From: Microvirga aerilata | GTDB taxonomy: Bacteria > Pseudomonadota > Alphaproteobacteria > Rhizobiales > Beijerinckiaceae | Reading direction: 5' to 3' | DNA length: 64,000 bases | NCBI RefSeq assembly: GCF_016743775.1 | Contig: NZ_JAEQMY010000007.1 | Coordinates: forward strand, 1-64,000 | Translations under genes and position numbers: made by a program | Notes under the pieces: generated by a model | Database searches by the model: none | The model's input: only the letters and a program-made list of their open reading frames with translations | Told to the model about the DNA's origin: nothing | Shown here: in pieces, positions 24,690 to 34,294 of the stretch | Layout of the letters: every line of letters starts with the position of its first letter | Position numbering within the stretch: the first letter of the stretch is position 1

Positions 24690-25136
24690 TTACATGACCT
24701 TTGATCCGTTTCTTGTTTTTCCGGTAGAAGACTGAATCTCGCAGAACGTCTCAGGCGACGTCACGGCACGTTCGATCCTCTGGCGGGACCAATCGCTCGA
24801 CATGAGAATTGCAATGTCATTGCACAGCCGGTCCGACGCGATCTTGCTTGAGACGGAGCCGAACAGCCCCCCGTTGATCGCGGCCGCCAACGTTTCGAGC
24901 ATGTTCAGGTAGTTATTGAAGTCGACATCCTGCTGGATAGGATCATCCCGGCTTGCAAACAGCCGCGCCTCCGCCGCCGTAATGTGCCCCGTCATCAGGA
25001 AGAGCGAGTTGAGGTCGCTGGCGCGGGTGCTTGCCCTCAGAGAGAGCGCTGTCCAGATCAGGCCGATTGCGGCTATCGCGGTCGCGCCGACCGTCGCGAC
25101 GTCAGCGGCAAGGCTCCACACGAAGTCCTCACTCAC
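24690..25136 (-). CDS. Hypothetical protein with one N-terminal membrane helix
   Basis: 148 residues, not recognised. One transmembrane helix (VATVGATAIAAIGLIWTALS, about residues 13-32) precedes a soluble helical domain (FLMTGHITAAEARLFASRDD, then NNYLNMLETLAAAINGGLFG), the pattern of small DUF4760-like anchored proteins. The start is GTG at 25136, and it overlaps the stop of a possible 50-residue upstream frame by 4 bases (GTGA). It lies alone between the IS1182 element and nrdJ, possibly part of the acquired region. Confidence 0.6.
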   Translation of the reverse strand: MSEDFVWSLAADVATVGATAIAAIGLIWTALSLRASTRASDLNSLFLMTGHITAAEARLFASRDDPIQQDVDFNNYLNMLETLAAAINGGLFGSVSSKIASDRLCNDIAILMSSDWSRQRIERAVTSPETFCEIQSSTGKTRNGSKVM

Positions 25137-25285
25137 TTCTTCGGGGCCTGCAAGGGTGCTTGGCGCGTGTCCGCCTGTGTGCCACCACCCGGCTTAGCGG
25201 GCTTGGTCCTGATGATGTGCTGAAGCGTCCCTGAGGTAAGCCCTTGCCGGTGCCGAGTTGACGCCTTTGCACTCGGCGCACTCAT
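25133..25285 (-). CDS. Possible very small protein coupled to the downstream membrane protein
   Basis: A 50-codon frame (MSAPSAKASTRHRQG, ending LQAPKK) whose TGA overlaps the GTG start of the following gene, suggesting translational coupling. The product is basic and Ala/Pro/Lys-rich, and no family is recognised. Only a purine-rich GGGGCAAA precedes the ATG. It may be spurious. Confidence 0.25.
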   Translation of the reverse strand: MSAPSAKASTRHRQGLTSGTLQHIIRTKPAKPGGGTQADTRQAPLQAPKK

Positions 25286-25488
25286 TTTGCCCCCGGGGCC
25301 TTTTCGATTGCCCACCGGAATTTCCCTCTTGTTCGACGAAGGATTTCCATGCGCCCACAGCGCATGATTTCTGGATGTTGCAAGTCCGCCGCACGGGTGC
25401 GGCGGACTGATGGGTCATTTGAGGATGCACTATGGGTTAATCTGGCCAACCTTTGGGTACATCCTCAGTTGCGGCGTGGCTTTCTAAG
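25137..25488. other. Stretch upstream of the nrdJ 3' end
   Basis: About 350 bases. Apart from the possible 50-codon frame at 25133-25285 I find no gene. The sequence CCGCCGCACGGGTGCGGCGG (25387-25406) forms a strong hairpin, without a clear T-run, downstream of the leftward nrdJ gene. It may act as a terminator or stabiliser. Confidence 0.4.
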
Positions 25489-28400
25489 TTACGAACACCC
25501 CGTCGTGCTGCCGCAGGTATCGCACTTCAAGCACGTCCCATTCCGCACCAGCGTGAAGTTGGCGCATTCGGGGCAGGCTTCGCCCACATAGCCCTTCATC
25601 TTGGCCTCGGCGCGCCGGTCGGCGACGGAGGGGCTGGCGGCGGGTTGGAAGGCGAGCTTGGACATCTCGGCTTCGCCCACCGTCTGCTCCTGCGGGGCAG
25701 GCTGGCTGAGCTCGCCCTTGAGGGCCGTCGCGCTAACCGTCATGCCACCGGTACGCTGGGTTACGCCTGGGCCGCCGGCCCCGCCGGGGATGAGCATGAG
25801 GCGGTCGGAGTTGCCGCGCACGAAGCCGCGGGACACGATGGCCGTGGCAGGCGCGGGCTCCGGCGCCTTCGACTGGGACTCGCCCGTGCCGATGGTGGTG
25901 GGGCCTGCCTCCGACGGGTCCACGTGGGCGAGGTCGTTGCGGCCGAGATAGGAGACCGCAAGCTCGCGGAACACGTAGTCGAGGATCGAGGTGGCGCTCT
26001 TGATGCGCTCGTTGCCCTGGACGAAGCCGGCGGGCTCGAAGCGCGTGAAGGTGAAGGCCTCCACGTATTCCTCCAGCGGCACGCCGTATTGCAGGCCGAG
26101 CGAGATCGCGATGGCGAAGTTGTTCATCATGGCCCGGAAGGCGGCGCCTTCCTTGTGCATGTCGATGAAGATCTCGCCGAGGCGGCCGTCGTCGTACTCG
26201 CCGGTGTGGAGATACACCTTGTGGCCGCCGACCACGGCCTTCTGGATGTAGCTCTTGCGGCGGTCCGGCATCTTCTCGCGCTCGCGCACCCGCTCCACGC
26301 GCTCGATCACCTTCTCGACGATCTTCTCCGACACGTGGGCGGCTTTTGCCGCGGCCGGCATGGCGACGAGCGCCTCGACGGCGTCGTCCGCGTCCTCCTC
26401 CTCGTCGGCGATCAGCGCCGAGTTCAGGGGCTGCGAGAGCTTGGAGCCGTCGCGGTAGAGGGCGTTGGCTTTCAGCGCCAGCTTCCAGGACAGCATGTAG
26501 GCGTTCTTGCAGTCCTCGACGGTGGCGTCGTTGGGCATGTTGATGGTCTTGGAGATCGCACCCGAGATGAAGGGCTGCGAGGCCGCCATCATGCGGATGT
26601 GGCTTTCCACCGAGAGATAGCGCTTGCCGATCTTGCCGCACGGGTTGGCGCAATCGAACACCGCGTAGTGCTCGGTTTTCAGATGGGGTGCTCCCTCGAG
26701 AGTCATCGCGCCGCAGATGTGGATGTTGGCGGCCTCGACGTCGGCCTTCGAGTAGCCGAGGAAGGCCAGCAGGTCGAAGGACGGATCGTTGAGCTTCTCG
26801 GCCGGGACCTTCAGGATCCCGGTCAGGAAGTCCTCGCCCAGCGTCCAGCGGTTGAAGACGAACTTGATGTCGAAGGCCGATTTCAGGCCCTTCTCCACCG
26901 CGTCGATCTTTTCGTCCGTGAAGCCCTTGGCCCGCAAGCTGCCCGGGTTGATGGCGGGCGCTTGGCGCATGGAGCCGTGGCCGACCGCATAGGCCTCGAT
27001 CTCGGCAATCTCATGCTCGCGGTAGCCAAGGGTGCGCAGGGCATCCGGCACGGCGCGGTTGATGATCTTGAAGTAGCCGCCGCCGGCGAGCTTCTTGAAC
27101 TTCACGAGCGCAAAGTCGGGCTCGATGCCGGTGGTGTCGCAATCCATCACCAGACCGATGGTGCCGGTGGGGGCGATCACGGTGGACTGGGCGTTGCGGT
27201 AGCCGTTCCGCTCGCCGAGTTCGAGCGCCTGGTCCCAGGCCTCCTTGGCATGGGCGACGAGGCTCTGGTCGGGGCAGGAGGCGTGATCGAGCGGCACCGG
27301 GTTGACGGCAAGGCCCTCGTAGCCCTCCGACACGCCATGGGCGGCGCGGCGGTGGTTGCGGATCACGCGCAGCATGTGCTTCGCGTTGGCCTTGTAGTTC
27401 GGGAACGGCCCGAGCTCGCCTGCCATCTCGGCCGAGGTGGCATAGGACACGCCGGTCATGATCGCCGTGATCGCGCCGCCGAGCGCACGGCCAACATCGC
27501 TGTCGTAGGGCAGGCCCATGGTCATGAGCAGGCCGCCGATATTGGCGAAGCCGAGGCCCAGCGTGCGGTACTCGTAAGAAAGCTGCGCGATCTCCTTCGA
27601 CGGGAACTGCGCCATCATCACGGAGATTTCGAGCACCACCGTCCACAGGCGGCAGGCATGCTCGAAGGACTCGGCGTCGAAGGCCTTCGCGGTGCGGTCG
27701 TAGAACTGGAGCAGGTTGGCGGACGCCAGGTTGCACGCCGTGTCGTCCAGGAACATGTATTCCGAGCAGGGGTTCGACGCCCGGATGCGGCCACCGGCGG
27801 GGCTGGTGTGCCAGTCGTTCATGGTGGTGTTGAAGTGCAGGCCCGGATCGGCGGAGGCCCAGGCGGCGTGGCCGATCTGCTCCCACAGGTCGCGGGCCTT
27901 GAGGGTCTTCACCACCTTGCCGTCCTTGCGGGCGGTGAGGTGCCAGTCGGCATCGTTCTCGACGGCGCGCAGGAAGTCGTCCGTCAGGGAGACGGAGTTG
28001 TTGGAGTTCTGGCCCGACACCGTGAGGTAGGCCTCCGAGTCCCAATCCGTGTCGTAGATCGGGAAGTCGATGTCGGTGTAGCCCTGGCGCGCGAACTGGA
28101 TGACGCGCTTGATGTAGTTGTCCGGGATCTGCACCCGGCGCGCCATCTTGATTTCCTTCTTCAGGGCCGGGTTCTTCTCCGGATCGAAGCAGGCGTCGCC
28201 CTCGGCCTCGCAGTTCACGCAGGCCTTCATGATGGCCTTGAGGTGCTTGGCCGCGAGCTTGGAGCCGGTGACCAGCGCCGCAACCTTCTGCTCCTCCTTC
28301 ACCTTCCAGTCGATGTAGCTCTCGATGTCCGGGTGATCGACGTCGACCACCACCATCTTGGCCGCGCGCCGCGTGGTGCCGCCCGACTTGATGGCGCCGG

Positions 28401-29193
28401 CAGCCCGGTCGCCGATCTTGAGGAAGCTCATGAGGCCGCTTGAGCGCCCGCCGCCGGAGAGCTTCTCGCCCTCGCCGCGCAGCTTGGAGAAGTTGGAGCC
28501 GGTGCCGGAGCCGTACTTGAACAGGCGCGCCTCGCGAACCCACAGGTCCATGATGCCGCCGTCGTTCACCAGGTCGTCCTCGACGCCCTGGATGAAGCAG
28601 GCATGGGGCTGCGGGTGCTCGTAGGACGACTTGGACTTGGTGAGCTTGCCGGTCTTGTAGTCCACGTAATAGTGGCCCTGGCCGGGGCCGTCGATGCCGT
28701 AGGCCCAGTGCAGGCCGGTGTTGAACCATTGCGGGGAGTTCGGCGCCACCATCTGGTTGGCGAGCATGAAGCGCAGCTCGTCGTAGAACGCCTGGGCGTC
28801 CTCTTCCGATGAGAAGTAGCCGCCCTTCCAGCCCCAATAGGTCCAGCAGCCGGCAAGGCGGTCGAACACCTGCTTGGAGGAGATCTCGGAACCGATGCGC
28901 TGGTCCTCTGGCAGCCCGGCAAGGGCGGCCTCATCGGCCACGGAGCGCCACAGCCAGGACGGGACGTCGTTTTCCTCCACCTTCTTCAAGCGGGCCGGAA
29001 CGCCGGCCTTGCGGAAATACTTCTGGGCCAGCACGTCGGAGGCCACTTGGCTCCAGGTCTCGGGAACCTCGATGTTCTCGAGCTTGAAGACCACCGAGCC
29101 ATCCGGGTTGCGGATCTCGCTCGTGGCGAGCCGGAAGGCGAGGGAGGAATAAGGCGATTGTCCGGATTTGGTATAACGCCGCTCGATCCGCAT
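25489..29193 (-). CDS. nrdJ: Vitamin B12-dependent (class II) ribonucleotide reductase
   Basis: 1234 residues, the usual length of the alphaproteobacterial NrdJ form. It reduces ribonucleotides to deoxyribonucleotides with adenosylcobalamin as radical source, independent of oxygen. Visible features are the substrate-site region [13 protein letters not shown] with the active-site cysteine, the early [13 protein letters not shown], radical-domain [11 protein letters not shown], and a C-terminal zinc-ribbon-like tail with two CxxC pairs ([12 protein letters not shown]) ending TGCS that carries the redox cysteines. No classical cobalamin riboswitch is visible upstream. A DnaA-box sequence lies about 340 bases upstream. 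Single-gene transcript. Confidence 0.97.
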   Translation of the reverse strand: MRIERRYTKSGQSPYSSLAFRLATSEIRNPDGSVVFKLENIEVPETWSQVASDVLAQKYFRKAGVPARLKKVEENDVPSWLWRSVADEAALAGLPEDQRIGSEISSKQVFDRLAGCWTYWGWKGGYFSSEEDAQAFYDELRFMLANQMVAPNSPQWFNTGLHWAYGIDGPGQGHYYVDYKTGKLTKSKSSYEHPQPHACFIQGVEDDLVNDGGIMDLWVREARLFKYGSGTGSNFSKLRGEGEKLSGGGRSSGLMSFLKIGDRAAGAIKSGGTTRRAAKMVVVDVDHPDIESYIDWKVKEEQKVAALVTGSKLAAKHLKAIMKACVNCEAEGDACFDPEKNPALKKEIKMARRVQIPDNYIKRVIQFARQGYTDIDFPIYDTDWDSEAYLTVSGQNSNNSVSLTDDFLRAVENDADWHLTARKDGKVVKTLKARDLWEQIGHAAWASADPGLHFNTTMNDWHTSPAGGRIRASNPCSEYMFLDDTACNLASANLLQFYDRTAKAFDAESFEHACRLWTVVLEISVMMAQFPSKEIAQLSYEYRTLGLGFANIGGLLMTMGLPYDSDVGRALGGAITAIMTGVSYATSAEMAGELGPFPNYKANAKHMLRVIRNHRRAAHGVSEGYEGLAVNPVPLDHASCPDQSLVAHAKEAWDQALELGERNGYRNAQSTVIAPTGTIGLVMDCDTTGIEPDFALVKFKKLAGGGYFKIINRAVPDALRTLGYREHEIAEIEAYAVGHGSMRQAPAINPGSLRAKGFTDEKIDAVEKGLKSAFDIKFVFNRWTLGEDFLTGILKVPAEKLNDPSFDLLAFLGYSKADVEAANIHICGAMTLEGAPHLKTEHYAVFDCANPCGKIGKRYLSVESHIRMMAASQPFISGAISKTINMPNDATVEDCKNAYMLSWKLALKANALYRDGSKLSQPLNSALIADEEEDADDAVEALVAMPAAAKAAHVSEKIVEKVIERVERVREREKMPDRRKSYIQKAVVGGHKVYLHTGEYDDGRLGEIFIDMHKEGAAFRAMMNNFAIAISLGLQYGVPLEEYVEAFTFTRFEPAGFVQGNERIKSATSILDYVFRELAVSYLGRNDLAHVDPSEAGPTTIGTGESQSKAPEPAPATAIVSRGFVRGNSDRLMLIPGGAGGPGVTQRTGGMTVSATALKGELSQPAPQEQTVGEAEMSKLAFQPAASPSVADRRAEAKMKGYVGEACPECANFTLVRNGTCLKCDTCGSTTGCS

Positions 29194-29881
29194 AGGTCAC
29201 ATCCTAAATTTGAGGACAAACGTCCCCGTGGCCGCGATTTGCCCCGCAGCTCATCAGCCCATCATTATTGTTCGACGCCCCGACGATCCGCTTTATCGGA
29301 TCGCCACACGCAACACGCCTGAGTTACGGCCTCCTTCAGACGCCACAGGTCGCGCGGCAACGCATTGCCACGGGCTCTGACGCTTACTCTGGGGAGTGTT
29401 CAACCGGCCCTTTCGGGCTGGCTGCCGGTCTCAGATCGGCACCCCGGCAAGCTAGTCGTGTTGCGAGCCTTACGTCAAGAACTAGTGTCGCGGCTCAGGG
29501 TTCCGAACTACATGTTGTGTGTAGCTGTGAGAATTGTGGATAACATCGGGGGCTCCTGCTAAGCCTCGGAGACTCCTCTGAGAATCCGTTCCGAGATTCT
29601 GCAATGGCCAAGCTTCGCCGGCTCATCGGCTGGCCTTGAGTCATGATTAACGGAGGGTCGATGTTGTGCCGGCGCATCAATCCCTGGTGCCCGCCCCGGA
29701 CCTTCTCCCGACGCCTTGGCCGCCCCGGGAATGGCCTGAACACGGGGATTTCGGCTCACGCTCCAGCGTAAAGGGAGGCTTCGAGAATCAGACGCGGCTT
29801 TTGGCGACTCAAAAGCTGGACTTCGCTCCCCCTTGCCGCCATATTCCGCGCAACTTCACGAACCCCTCCGGCGGCAGCAGC
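29194..29881. other. 690-base intergenic region between nrdJ and the NDUFA12 gene
   Basis: Divergent promoter region. I see a perfect DnaA box (29535-29543) and a short hairpin (GGCCCTTTCGGGCTGG near 29414), but no open frame with gene character. I looked for the B12-box core GCCAGGAGACC-type sequence expected of a cobalamin riboswitch on the nrdJ side and did not find it. Confidence 0.5.
29535..29543 (+). promoter_or_regulatory. Perfect DnaA-box sequence upstream of nrdJ
   Basis: TGTGGATAA, the complement of the consensus TTATCCACA, lies about 340 bases upstream of the nrdJ start. DnaA is known to regulate nrd genes in other bacteria. A single 9-mer can arise by chance; no second box was noticed nearby. 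Confidence 0.35.
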
Positions 29882-30295
29882 ATGAAAGACTATCTGATCC
29901 AGTTCTTCACCTGGTGGAACGGCCAGACCCTCGGCACCCGGTTCTACACCTGGCGCAAGGGACAGTTCGTGGGTGAGGACGAGTTCGGCAACAAGTACTA
30001 CCGCCACGTCCAGGCCGAGGCCATCGACTCGAATGTGGGCGCGGAGCGTCGCTGGGTCGTCTATAACGGCGACACCGACGCCTCCAGGGTGCCGCCCGGC
30101 TGGCGCGCCTGGATGTGCCACAACGGCGACGTGCCCCCCAGCGAAGAGACCTACAAGGCCCATCCGTGGGAAAAGCCCTATGTGCCCAACATGACCGGCA
30201 CCCCGCAGGCCTATCGCCCGCAAGGCTCGCACCTCTCGACCGGACAGCGCCCGGCTGCCACGGGCGACTACGTGCCGTGGACCCCTGGCGAGTAA
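29882..30295 (+). CDS. NADH:ubiquinone oxidoreductase subunit NDUFA12 family
   Basis: 137-residue complex I accessory subunit, found in mitochondria and alphaproteobacteria. Family landmarks: FFTWWNGQTLGTRFYTWRKG, VGEDEFGNKYYRH, RRWVVYNGDTDASRVPPGWR, and the C-terminal HPWEKPYVPNMTGTPQAYRP. ATG 29882 was chosen because the family starts at this residue; the frame extends further upstream without homology. It stands outside any nuo operon, as is normal. It opens a conserved core block that includes DUF2155 and aat. Confidence 0.95.
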   Translation: MKDYLIQFFTWWNGQTLGTRFYTWRKGQFVGEDEFGNKYYRHVQAEAIDSNVGAERRWVVYNGDTDASRVPPGWRAWMCHNGDVPPSEETYKAHPWEKPYVPNMTGTPQAYRPQGSHLSTGQRPAATGDYVPWTPGE

Positions 30296-30337
30296 CGTTG
30301 GGGAGCGGGGCCTGACAGCCTCGCCGCATCGGGCCGC

Positions 30338-30565
30338 ATGCTGACAAGAACCAAAGCGCGCACCTGCGTCGAGTGTGGCCTGTCCTACGGTCACGCCGGT
30401 TTCGCCTATCATTACGGCCGGATCGAGAACGGACCCGCCTATTGGTCGGACCGGGGGCTCCTGTGCTCCCATGGCTGCTCGACGGTTCATTTCGAGCGGC
30501 GGGAGAAGGAGGGCGACCCCATGCGCGAGCCTGCTCCCAATCCGCTTGAGCAGGATCGGTCGTAA
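30338..30565 (+). CDS. Small cysteine-rich hypothetical protein
   Basis: 75 residues with a CxxC (CVECGLSYGHAG) and a later CSHGC, a pattern that could bind one zinc ion. No family is recognised. It begins 42 bases after the NDUFA12 stop in the same direction and may be co-transcribed. The C-terminus is charged and probably disordered. Confidence 0.5.
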   Translation: MLTRTKARTCVECGLSYGHAGFAYHYGRIENGPAYWSDRGLLCSHGCSTVHFERREKEGDPMREPAPNPLEQDRS

Positions 30566-30613
30566 AGACCCGCGTCCTCCAAGTCCCGCCACGTTCAACC
30601 AGCCGAGGACGAG

Positions 30614-30967
30614 ATGGGTTATCGGGTCAGGTCGATCACTGCCCTCGTGGTCTTCCTCGTCGGCCTGCCCGCAGGCGAGTCGTCCCGTGCCGTCGCGCAG
30701 CAGGGGAGGCCGCAGAGCTGGCCCGAGGTGAAATGCGCCCGCTACGCAAAGGCATGGTCGGATGCTCTCGCAAGGCAGGGCGCCCAAGGCCTGGGGCAGG
30801 AATTCCTCGACCGGCACGAGGCCTTCCTGGCATCGGGCTGCACGACGAGGGGCGATGTCTGCCCCCGCTCGGCCGAGGAGCTGGAGCTGGCCAACATGAT
30901 GGTGGTTGCGGCCATGAACGCGGGCACCGCGAGCACCTTTCCGCCCTTCGCCTGCCGCCGGGAATAA
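30614..30967 (+). CDS. Small secreted hypothetical protein
   Basis: 117 residues. The N-terminus VRSITALVVFLVGLPAGESS looks like a signal peptide, with cleavage near AVAQ. The mature part is short and helical and carries four cysteines (KCARYAK, GCTTRGDVC, FACRRE) that could form two disulfides in the periplasm. No family recognised. Its stop lies 10 bases from the convergent gene at 30978. Confidence 0.6.
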   Translation: MGYRVRSITALVVFLVGLPAGESSRAVAQQGRPQSWPEVKCARYAKAWSDALARQGAQGLGQEFLDRHEAFLASGCTTRGDVCPRSAEELELANMMVVAAMNAGTASTFPPFACRRE

Positions 30968-30977
30968 AGAGCGCCTC

Positions 30978-31625
30978 TCAAGGCTTGGGATGGAAATAGG
31001 ACTGAGGCCTGATGACGGCGTCGGCAAACAACCCGAAGGCCTGGATCACATGGCCCCTCGGCACCTCCACATGACGCGCCACCCCTGAGCCCTTCAAAAC
31101 CCCGCCGCGCCGGTCCGGCTCCGGCTCGCGATGGGAGCCGCCGTCGCCCAGGATGCAATTCTCGCACCGGATGGGCCCCAGGATCTGGGCGCCGCGCCCG
31201 ATGCGGTTCGACAGGGTCAGGGATCCTCCGCCGAGGAGCCGGGCCTCGTCTCTGACCGCGATCGTCTCCCCGGCGCCTGCCTTGACCGTGAAGCCGCCTT
31301 CTTCGCCGATCTCCGCCCCGGCCCCGATCGTGACCGACCCGCCCGAGGCGACGATCCTGGTTCCCGGGAACAGGTTCGTTCCCCGCCCGACGGCCATGCG
31401 GCCACCCGTCGAAACCTGAAGGATGACGTTGGGCCAGAGGACGACGCCTTCCTCCAGCCCTGCGTCGGCACAGACCAGCACGGAGCCCGGATCGGGCAGA
31501 ACGACGCCGAAACGGGCGAGGGCGGCCGTTTCGGCCCGCGACAGAAAACCGAGCTGCCGGCGGGCGGCATCACTCATTCGTTGCGCTTCGTCCATGGCGT
31601 CCGCTTCACTCAACCCTACGGGCAT
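30978..31625 (-). CDS. Left-handed beta-helix (hexapeptide-like) protein
   Basis: 215 residues. Residues about 65-165 show repeating hexapeptide-style strands (GVVLWPNVILQVSTGGRMAV, GRGTNLFPGTRIVASGGSVT, IGAGAEIG), as in GlmU/DapD-type acyltransferases and capping proteins; a catalytic His cannot be assigned. The C-terminal part (VARHVEVPRGHVIQAFGLFA) is an extra domain. The start could be this ATG or one of two internal ATGs (residues 11 and 17). Possibly a sugar-nucleotide-related enzyme; function uncertain. Confidence 0.7.
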   Translation of the reverse strand: MPVGLSEADAMDEAQRMSDAARRQLGFLSRAETAALARFGVVLPDPGSVLVCADAGLEEGVVLWPNVILQVSTGGRMAVGRGTNLFPGTRIVASGGSVTIGAGAEIGEEGGFTVKAGAGETIAVRDEARLLGGGSLTLSNRIGRGAQILGPIRCENCILGDGGSHREPEPDRRGGVLKGSGVARHVEVPRGHVIQAFGLFADAVIRPQSYFHPKP

Positions 31626-31666
31626 CTGGAGAGAAGCTTAGCGGACCGGCCCTGGAAGCGAAACCG

Positions 31667-32686
31667 CTACGGCTGACCGCTGCCTCCGGCCGCGCCGTAG
31701 ACCTGCCCGGTCGCGTAGCTGGCATCGGAGGCCGCGAGCTGAACATAGATGGAGGCGAGCTCGGCGGGCTGGCCCGGGCGGCCCATGGGCGTGTCCCCGC
31801 CGAACTGCTGCAGCTTCTCCTGCGTGGCGCCGCCGCTCACCTGAAGCGGGGTCCAGATCGGTCCGGGCGCCACGCCGTTGACGCGGATGCCCTTCGGCCC
31901 GAGCTGCTTGGCGAGCGACTTGGTGAAGTTCATCATGGCCGCCTTGGTCATGGCATAATCCACCAGGTTGGCCGAGGGATCGTAGGCCTGTTCCGAGGTG
32001 GTCTGGATGATCGCCGAGCCCGGGGTCAGGTGCGGCAGCGCCGCCTTGGTGAGCCAGAACATGGCATAGACGTTGGTTTTCATGGTGGCGTCGAAATCCT
32101 CAGACGTGATGTCGAGAAGCGACTGCCTTTGCTGCTGGCGGGCTGCGTTGTTCACGAGGATGTCGAGCCCGCCCAGCCGCTGCACCGCCTCGGCCACGAT
32201 GCGGGTGCACAGGGCCTCGTCGCGCAGGTCGCCCGGCAGAGCAACGGCGACCCGGCCCTCCTTCTCGATCAGGGCGATCACCTCCCGGGCATCGGGCTCC
32301 TCGTCGGGGTGATAGCTGATGGCAACGTCGGCGCCCTCCCGGGCATAGGCGATGGCCGCGGCCCGGCCCATGCCCGAGTCGCCGCCGGTGATCAGCGCCT
32401 TGCGCCCGTTGAGCCGTCCCGAGCCCTTGTAGCTCGCCTCGCCGTGATCGGGGCGCGGGTCCATCTGCCCGGCAAGTCCGGGCCAGGGCTGCGATTGGGA
32501 GCGGAAGGGCGGCTTTGGATATTTCGTCGTCGGGTCGTCCTTGGCCACAGCCGTTGCCGTGCCGGCCCCCTGAGCCTGCCCCTGAGCCTGGCCCGGTGTC
32601 GCTCCGGCCGTGGTCGCCGCCAGGCCAACGGCCGCGCCGCCGACCATGGCCCGCCGTGACATCGAATGATCGTCGTTCCCGTGCAT
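31667..32686 (-). CDS. SDR family oxidoreductase with twin-arginine-like N-terminus
   Basis: 339 residues. The N-terminal SRRAMVGGAAVGLAATTAGA resembles a Tat signal, so export to the periplasm is likely. The SDR domain follows: TGGDSGMGRAAA (cofactor loop), NNAARQQQRQS, and the catalytic YAMTK (Tyr and Lys). It belongs to the general-stress-protein-39/YdaD-like group whose members start the catalytic domain with PGLAGQMDPRPDHGE. Substrate unknown. It is transcribed toward the beta-helix gene, with a 41-base gap. Confidence 0.9.
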   Translation of the reverse strand: MHGNDDHSMSRRAMVGGAAVGLAATTAGATPGQAQGQAQGAGTATAVAKDDPTTKYPKPPFRSQSQPWPGLAGQMDPRPDHGEASYKGSGRLNGRKALITGGDSGMGRAAAIAYAREGADVAISYHPDEEPDAREVIALIEKEGRVAVALPGDLRDEALCTRIVAEAVQRLGGLDILVNNAARQQQRQSLLDITSEDFDATMKTNVYAMFWLTKAALPHLTPGSAIIQTTSEQAYDPSANLVDYAMTKAAMMNFTKSLAKQLGPKGIRVNGVAPGPIWTPLQVSGGATQEKLQQFGGDTPMGRPGQPAELASIYVQLAASDASYATGQVYGAAGGSGQP

Positions 32687-32950
32687 GCTGCCGTTCCTGT
32701 CCTTGGATGATCGGAAGGGTTAACCGGCGGCCCGGTCCGCGGTTCGGACAATCCTCTGACGTTGTCGTGAAGCGGCCCTCGACGGACCGTGGGCTTTCGC
32801 AGTTTCCACCCCGAAGAACCATCTTTCGGGGCTTGCCCTTTTTCCATCATGGTTCGCATGCTATCGCGTTGCCCCAGCGGGTGCGGCCGGGTATGGCCGG
32901 ACGGGATGGGCCAGACCGAACCTGGCCTGCAGGGTAACTTGGACGGTACA

Positions 32951-33559
32951 ATGAATTTCGGCTGGACGCTGGCGACTCTGGTTCTCGCATCGATCATCGG
33001 AAGCGTCGGCGCGGCCCAGGCGGACCGGATCAAGAATCCCACTGCCGTCTTCTCGGGGCTGGACAAGATCACCGGGCGAATCGTTTCGTTCGAGGTCAAG
33101 GTCGACGAGACCGTGCAGTTCGGCGCGCTCCAGATGACGCCGCGGGTCTGCTTCACCAAGCCGCCGACGGAGGCCCCGAACACGACCGCCTTCATCGAGG
33201 TGGACGAACCCGCCACCGAAGGGAGCAAGCGCGTGTTCTCGGGCTGGCTGTTCGCCGCAAGCCCGGGCCTGCACGGCATGGAGCACCCGGTCTACGACAT
33301 CTGGCTCGTCGACTGCAAAGGCGGCACGGAGGTGATCGCGGAGCCCAAGGAGACCCCCGAGGAGCTGCCGCCGATCCAGGATGCCGCACGGGGGCCGAAC
33401 GAGCCCGCACGGCCCAACGACATCATCGCCCCGGCCAGGGGAACTGCTCCTGCGGCCCGCACGGCGCCGCGGCCGCCGGCGGTCGAGACCGCGCCCGTGC
33501 GCCAGCCCGCACGCCGCCAGGCTCCGGCGGCTCCCGTCATCAACTCGGATCGTCCCTGA
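32951..33559 (+). CDS. DUF2155 domain-containing secreted protein
   Basis: 202 residues with a signal peptide (MNFGWTLATLVLASIIGSVG, cleavage near AQA), then the DUF2155 core (FSGLDKITGRIVSFEVKVDE, VQFGALQMTPRVCFTKPPTE, HPVYDIWLVDC), and a Pro/Ala-rich tail. DUF2155 genes lie beside aat and complex I accessory genes across Hyphomicrobiales; function unknown. ATG 32951 was chosen for the signal peptide; the frame is open further upstream. It is convergent with aat, and the two stop codons are adjacent. Confidence 0.9.
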   Translation: MNFGWTLATLVLASIIGSVGAAQADRIKNPTAVFSGLDKITGRIVSFEVKVDETVQFGALQMTPRVCFTKPPTEAPNTTAFIEVDEPATEGSKRVFSGWLFAASPGLHGMEHPVYDIWLVDCKGGTEVIAEPKETPEELPPIQDAARGPNEPARPNDIIAPARGTAPAARTAPRPPAVETAPVRQPARRQAPAAPVINSDRP

Positions 33560-34234
33560 TCAGCGGGCCGCAATGGCCGCGAGAGCTTCCTCGCCGCTGA
33601 CGATCTGGCCACGGGGCCAGACATTCCATTCAGCCCCGTGATCCATGGCGTGGCGCAGCATCTGCTTGTAGGTGCGCCTGGGAACCTCGACGGCGCCGAA
33701 CTGGGCCAGGTGTGAGGTGACGAACTGGGTATCCAGAAGGGAGAACCCGCCCCGGCGCAGGCGGGCCACCAGATGCACCAGGGCAACCTTGGAGGCATCC
33801 CGCTCCGTGTGGAACATGCTCTCGCCGAAGAACGCGCCGTTGAGGCGAACGCCGTAAAGGCCGCCGACGAGGCGGTTTTCCCGGTAGACCTCGACCGTGT
33901 GGCAGTAGCCGGCGTCGAAGAGCTCCCCATAAAGCTCGCGGATCCGGCGGCTGATCCAGGTTTTCTCCCGGTCCATCCCCGGGGCCGCGCAGCCGGCGAT
34001 CACCCCGTCGAAGTCCCGGTCCACCCGGACCTCGAAGTGATCCGACCGGACCGTGCGGGCAAGGCGCTTCGACATGTGGAAGCCGTCGAGGGGGATGATG
34101 CCTCTCTCGCGGGGCTCGACCCAGAACAGGGACGGATCGTCTGCATCCTCCGCCATGGGAAAGATGCCCGCCGCGTAGGCTTTCAGCAGGATCTCGGGCG
34201 TGATCTCAATCAAGTGGTCAGGAGACCGGTTCAT
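33560..34234 (-). CDS. aat: Leucyl/phenylalanyl-tRNA-protein transferase
   Basis: 224-residue N-end-rule enzyme that adds Leu or Phe to proteins with N-terminal Arg or Lys, marking them for ClpS/ClpAP. Signatures: [80 protein letters not shown] and FGESMFH. Full length. It follows the methyltransferase gene by 60 bases and ends against the convergent DUF2155 gene. Confidence 0.96.
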   Translation of the reverse strand: MNRSPDHLIEITPEILLKAYAAGIFPMAEDADDPSLFWVEPRERGIIPLDGFHMSKRLARTVRSDHFEVRVDRDFDGVIAGCAAPGMDREKTWISRRIRELYGELFDAGYCHTVEVYRENRLVGGLYGVRLNGAFFGESMFHTERDASKVALVHLVARLRRGGFSLLDTQFVTSHLAQFGAVEVPRRTYKQMLRHAMDHGAEWNVWPRGQIVSGEEALAAIAAR

Positions 34235-34294
34235 TCACCAACGCATCCGATCGTTCGGGCCGTGCCCGATAGATAGAACAGCCGAGGCTCGAAG

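Noticed and set aside
25453-28443. A 996-codon rightward frame opposite nrdJ
   Set aside because: Antisense shadow of the well-conserved nrdJ reading frame; low-complexity, no start signal.
29194-29660. Cobalamin riboswitch upstream of nrdJ
   Set aside because: I looked on the nrdJ strand for the B12-box core and flanking stems and found no match, although a B12-dependent enzyme makes it a reasonable expectation.
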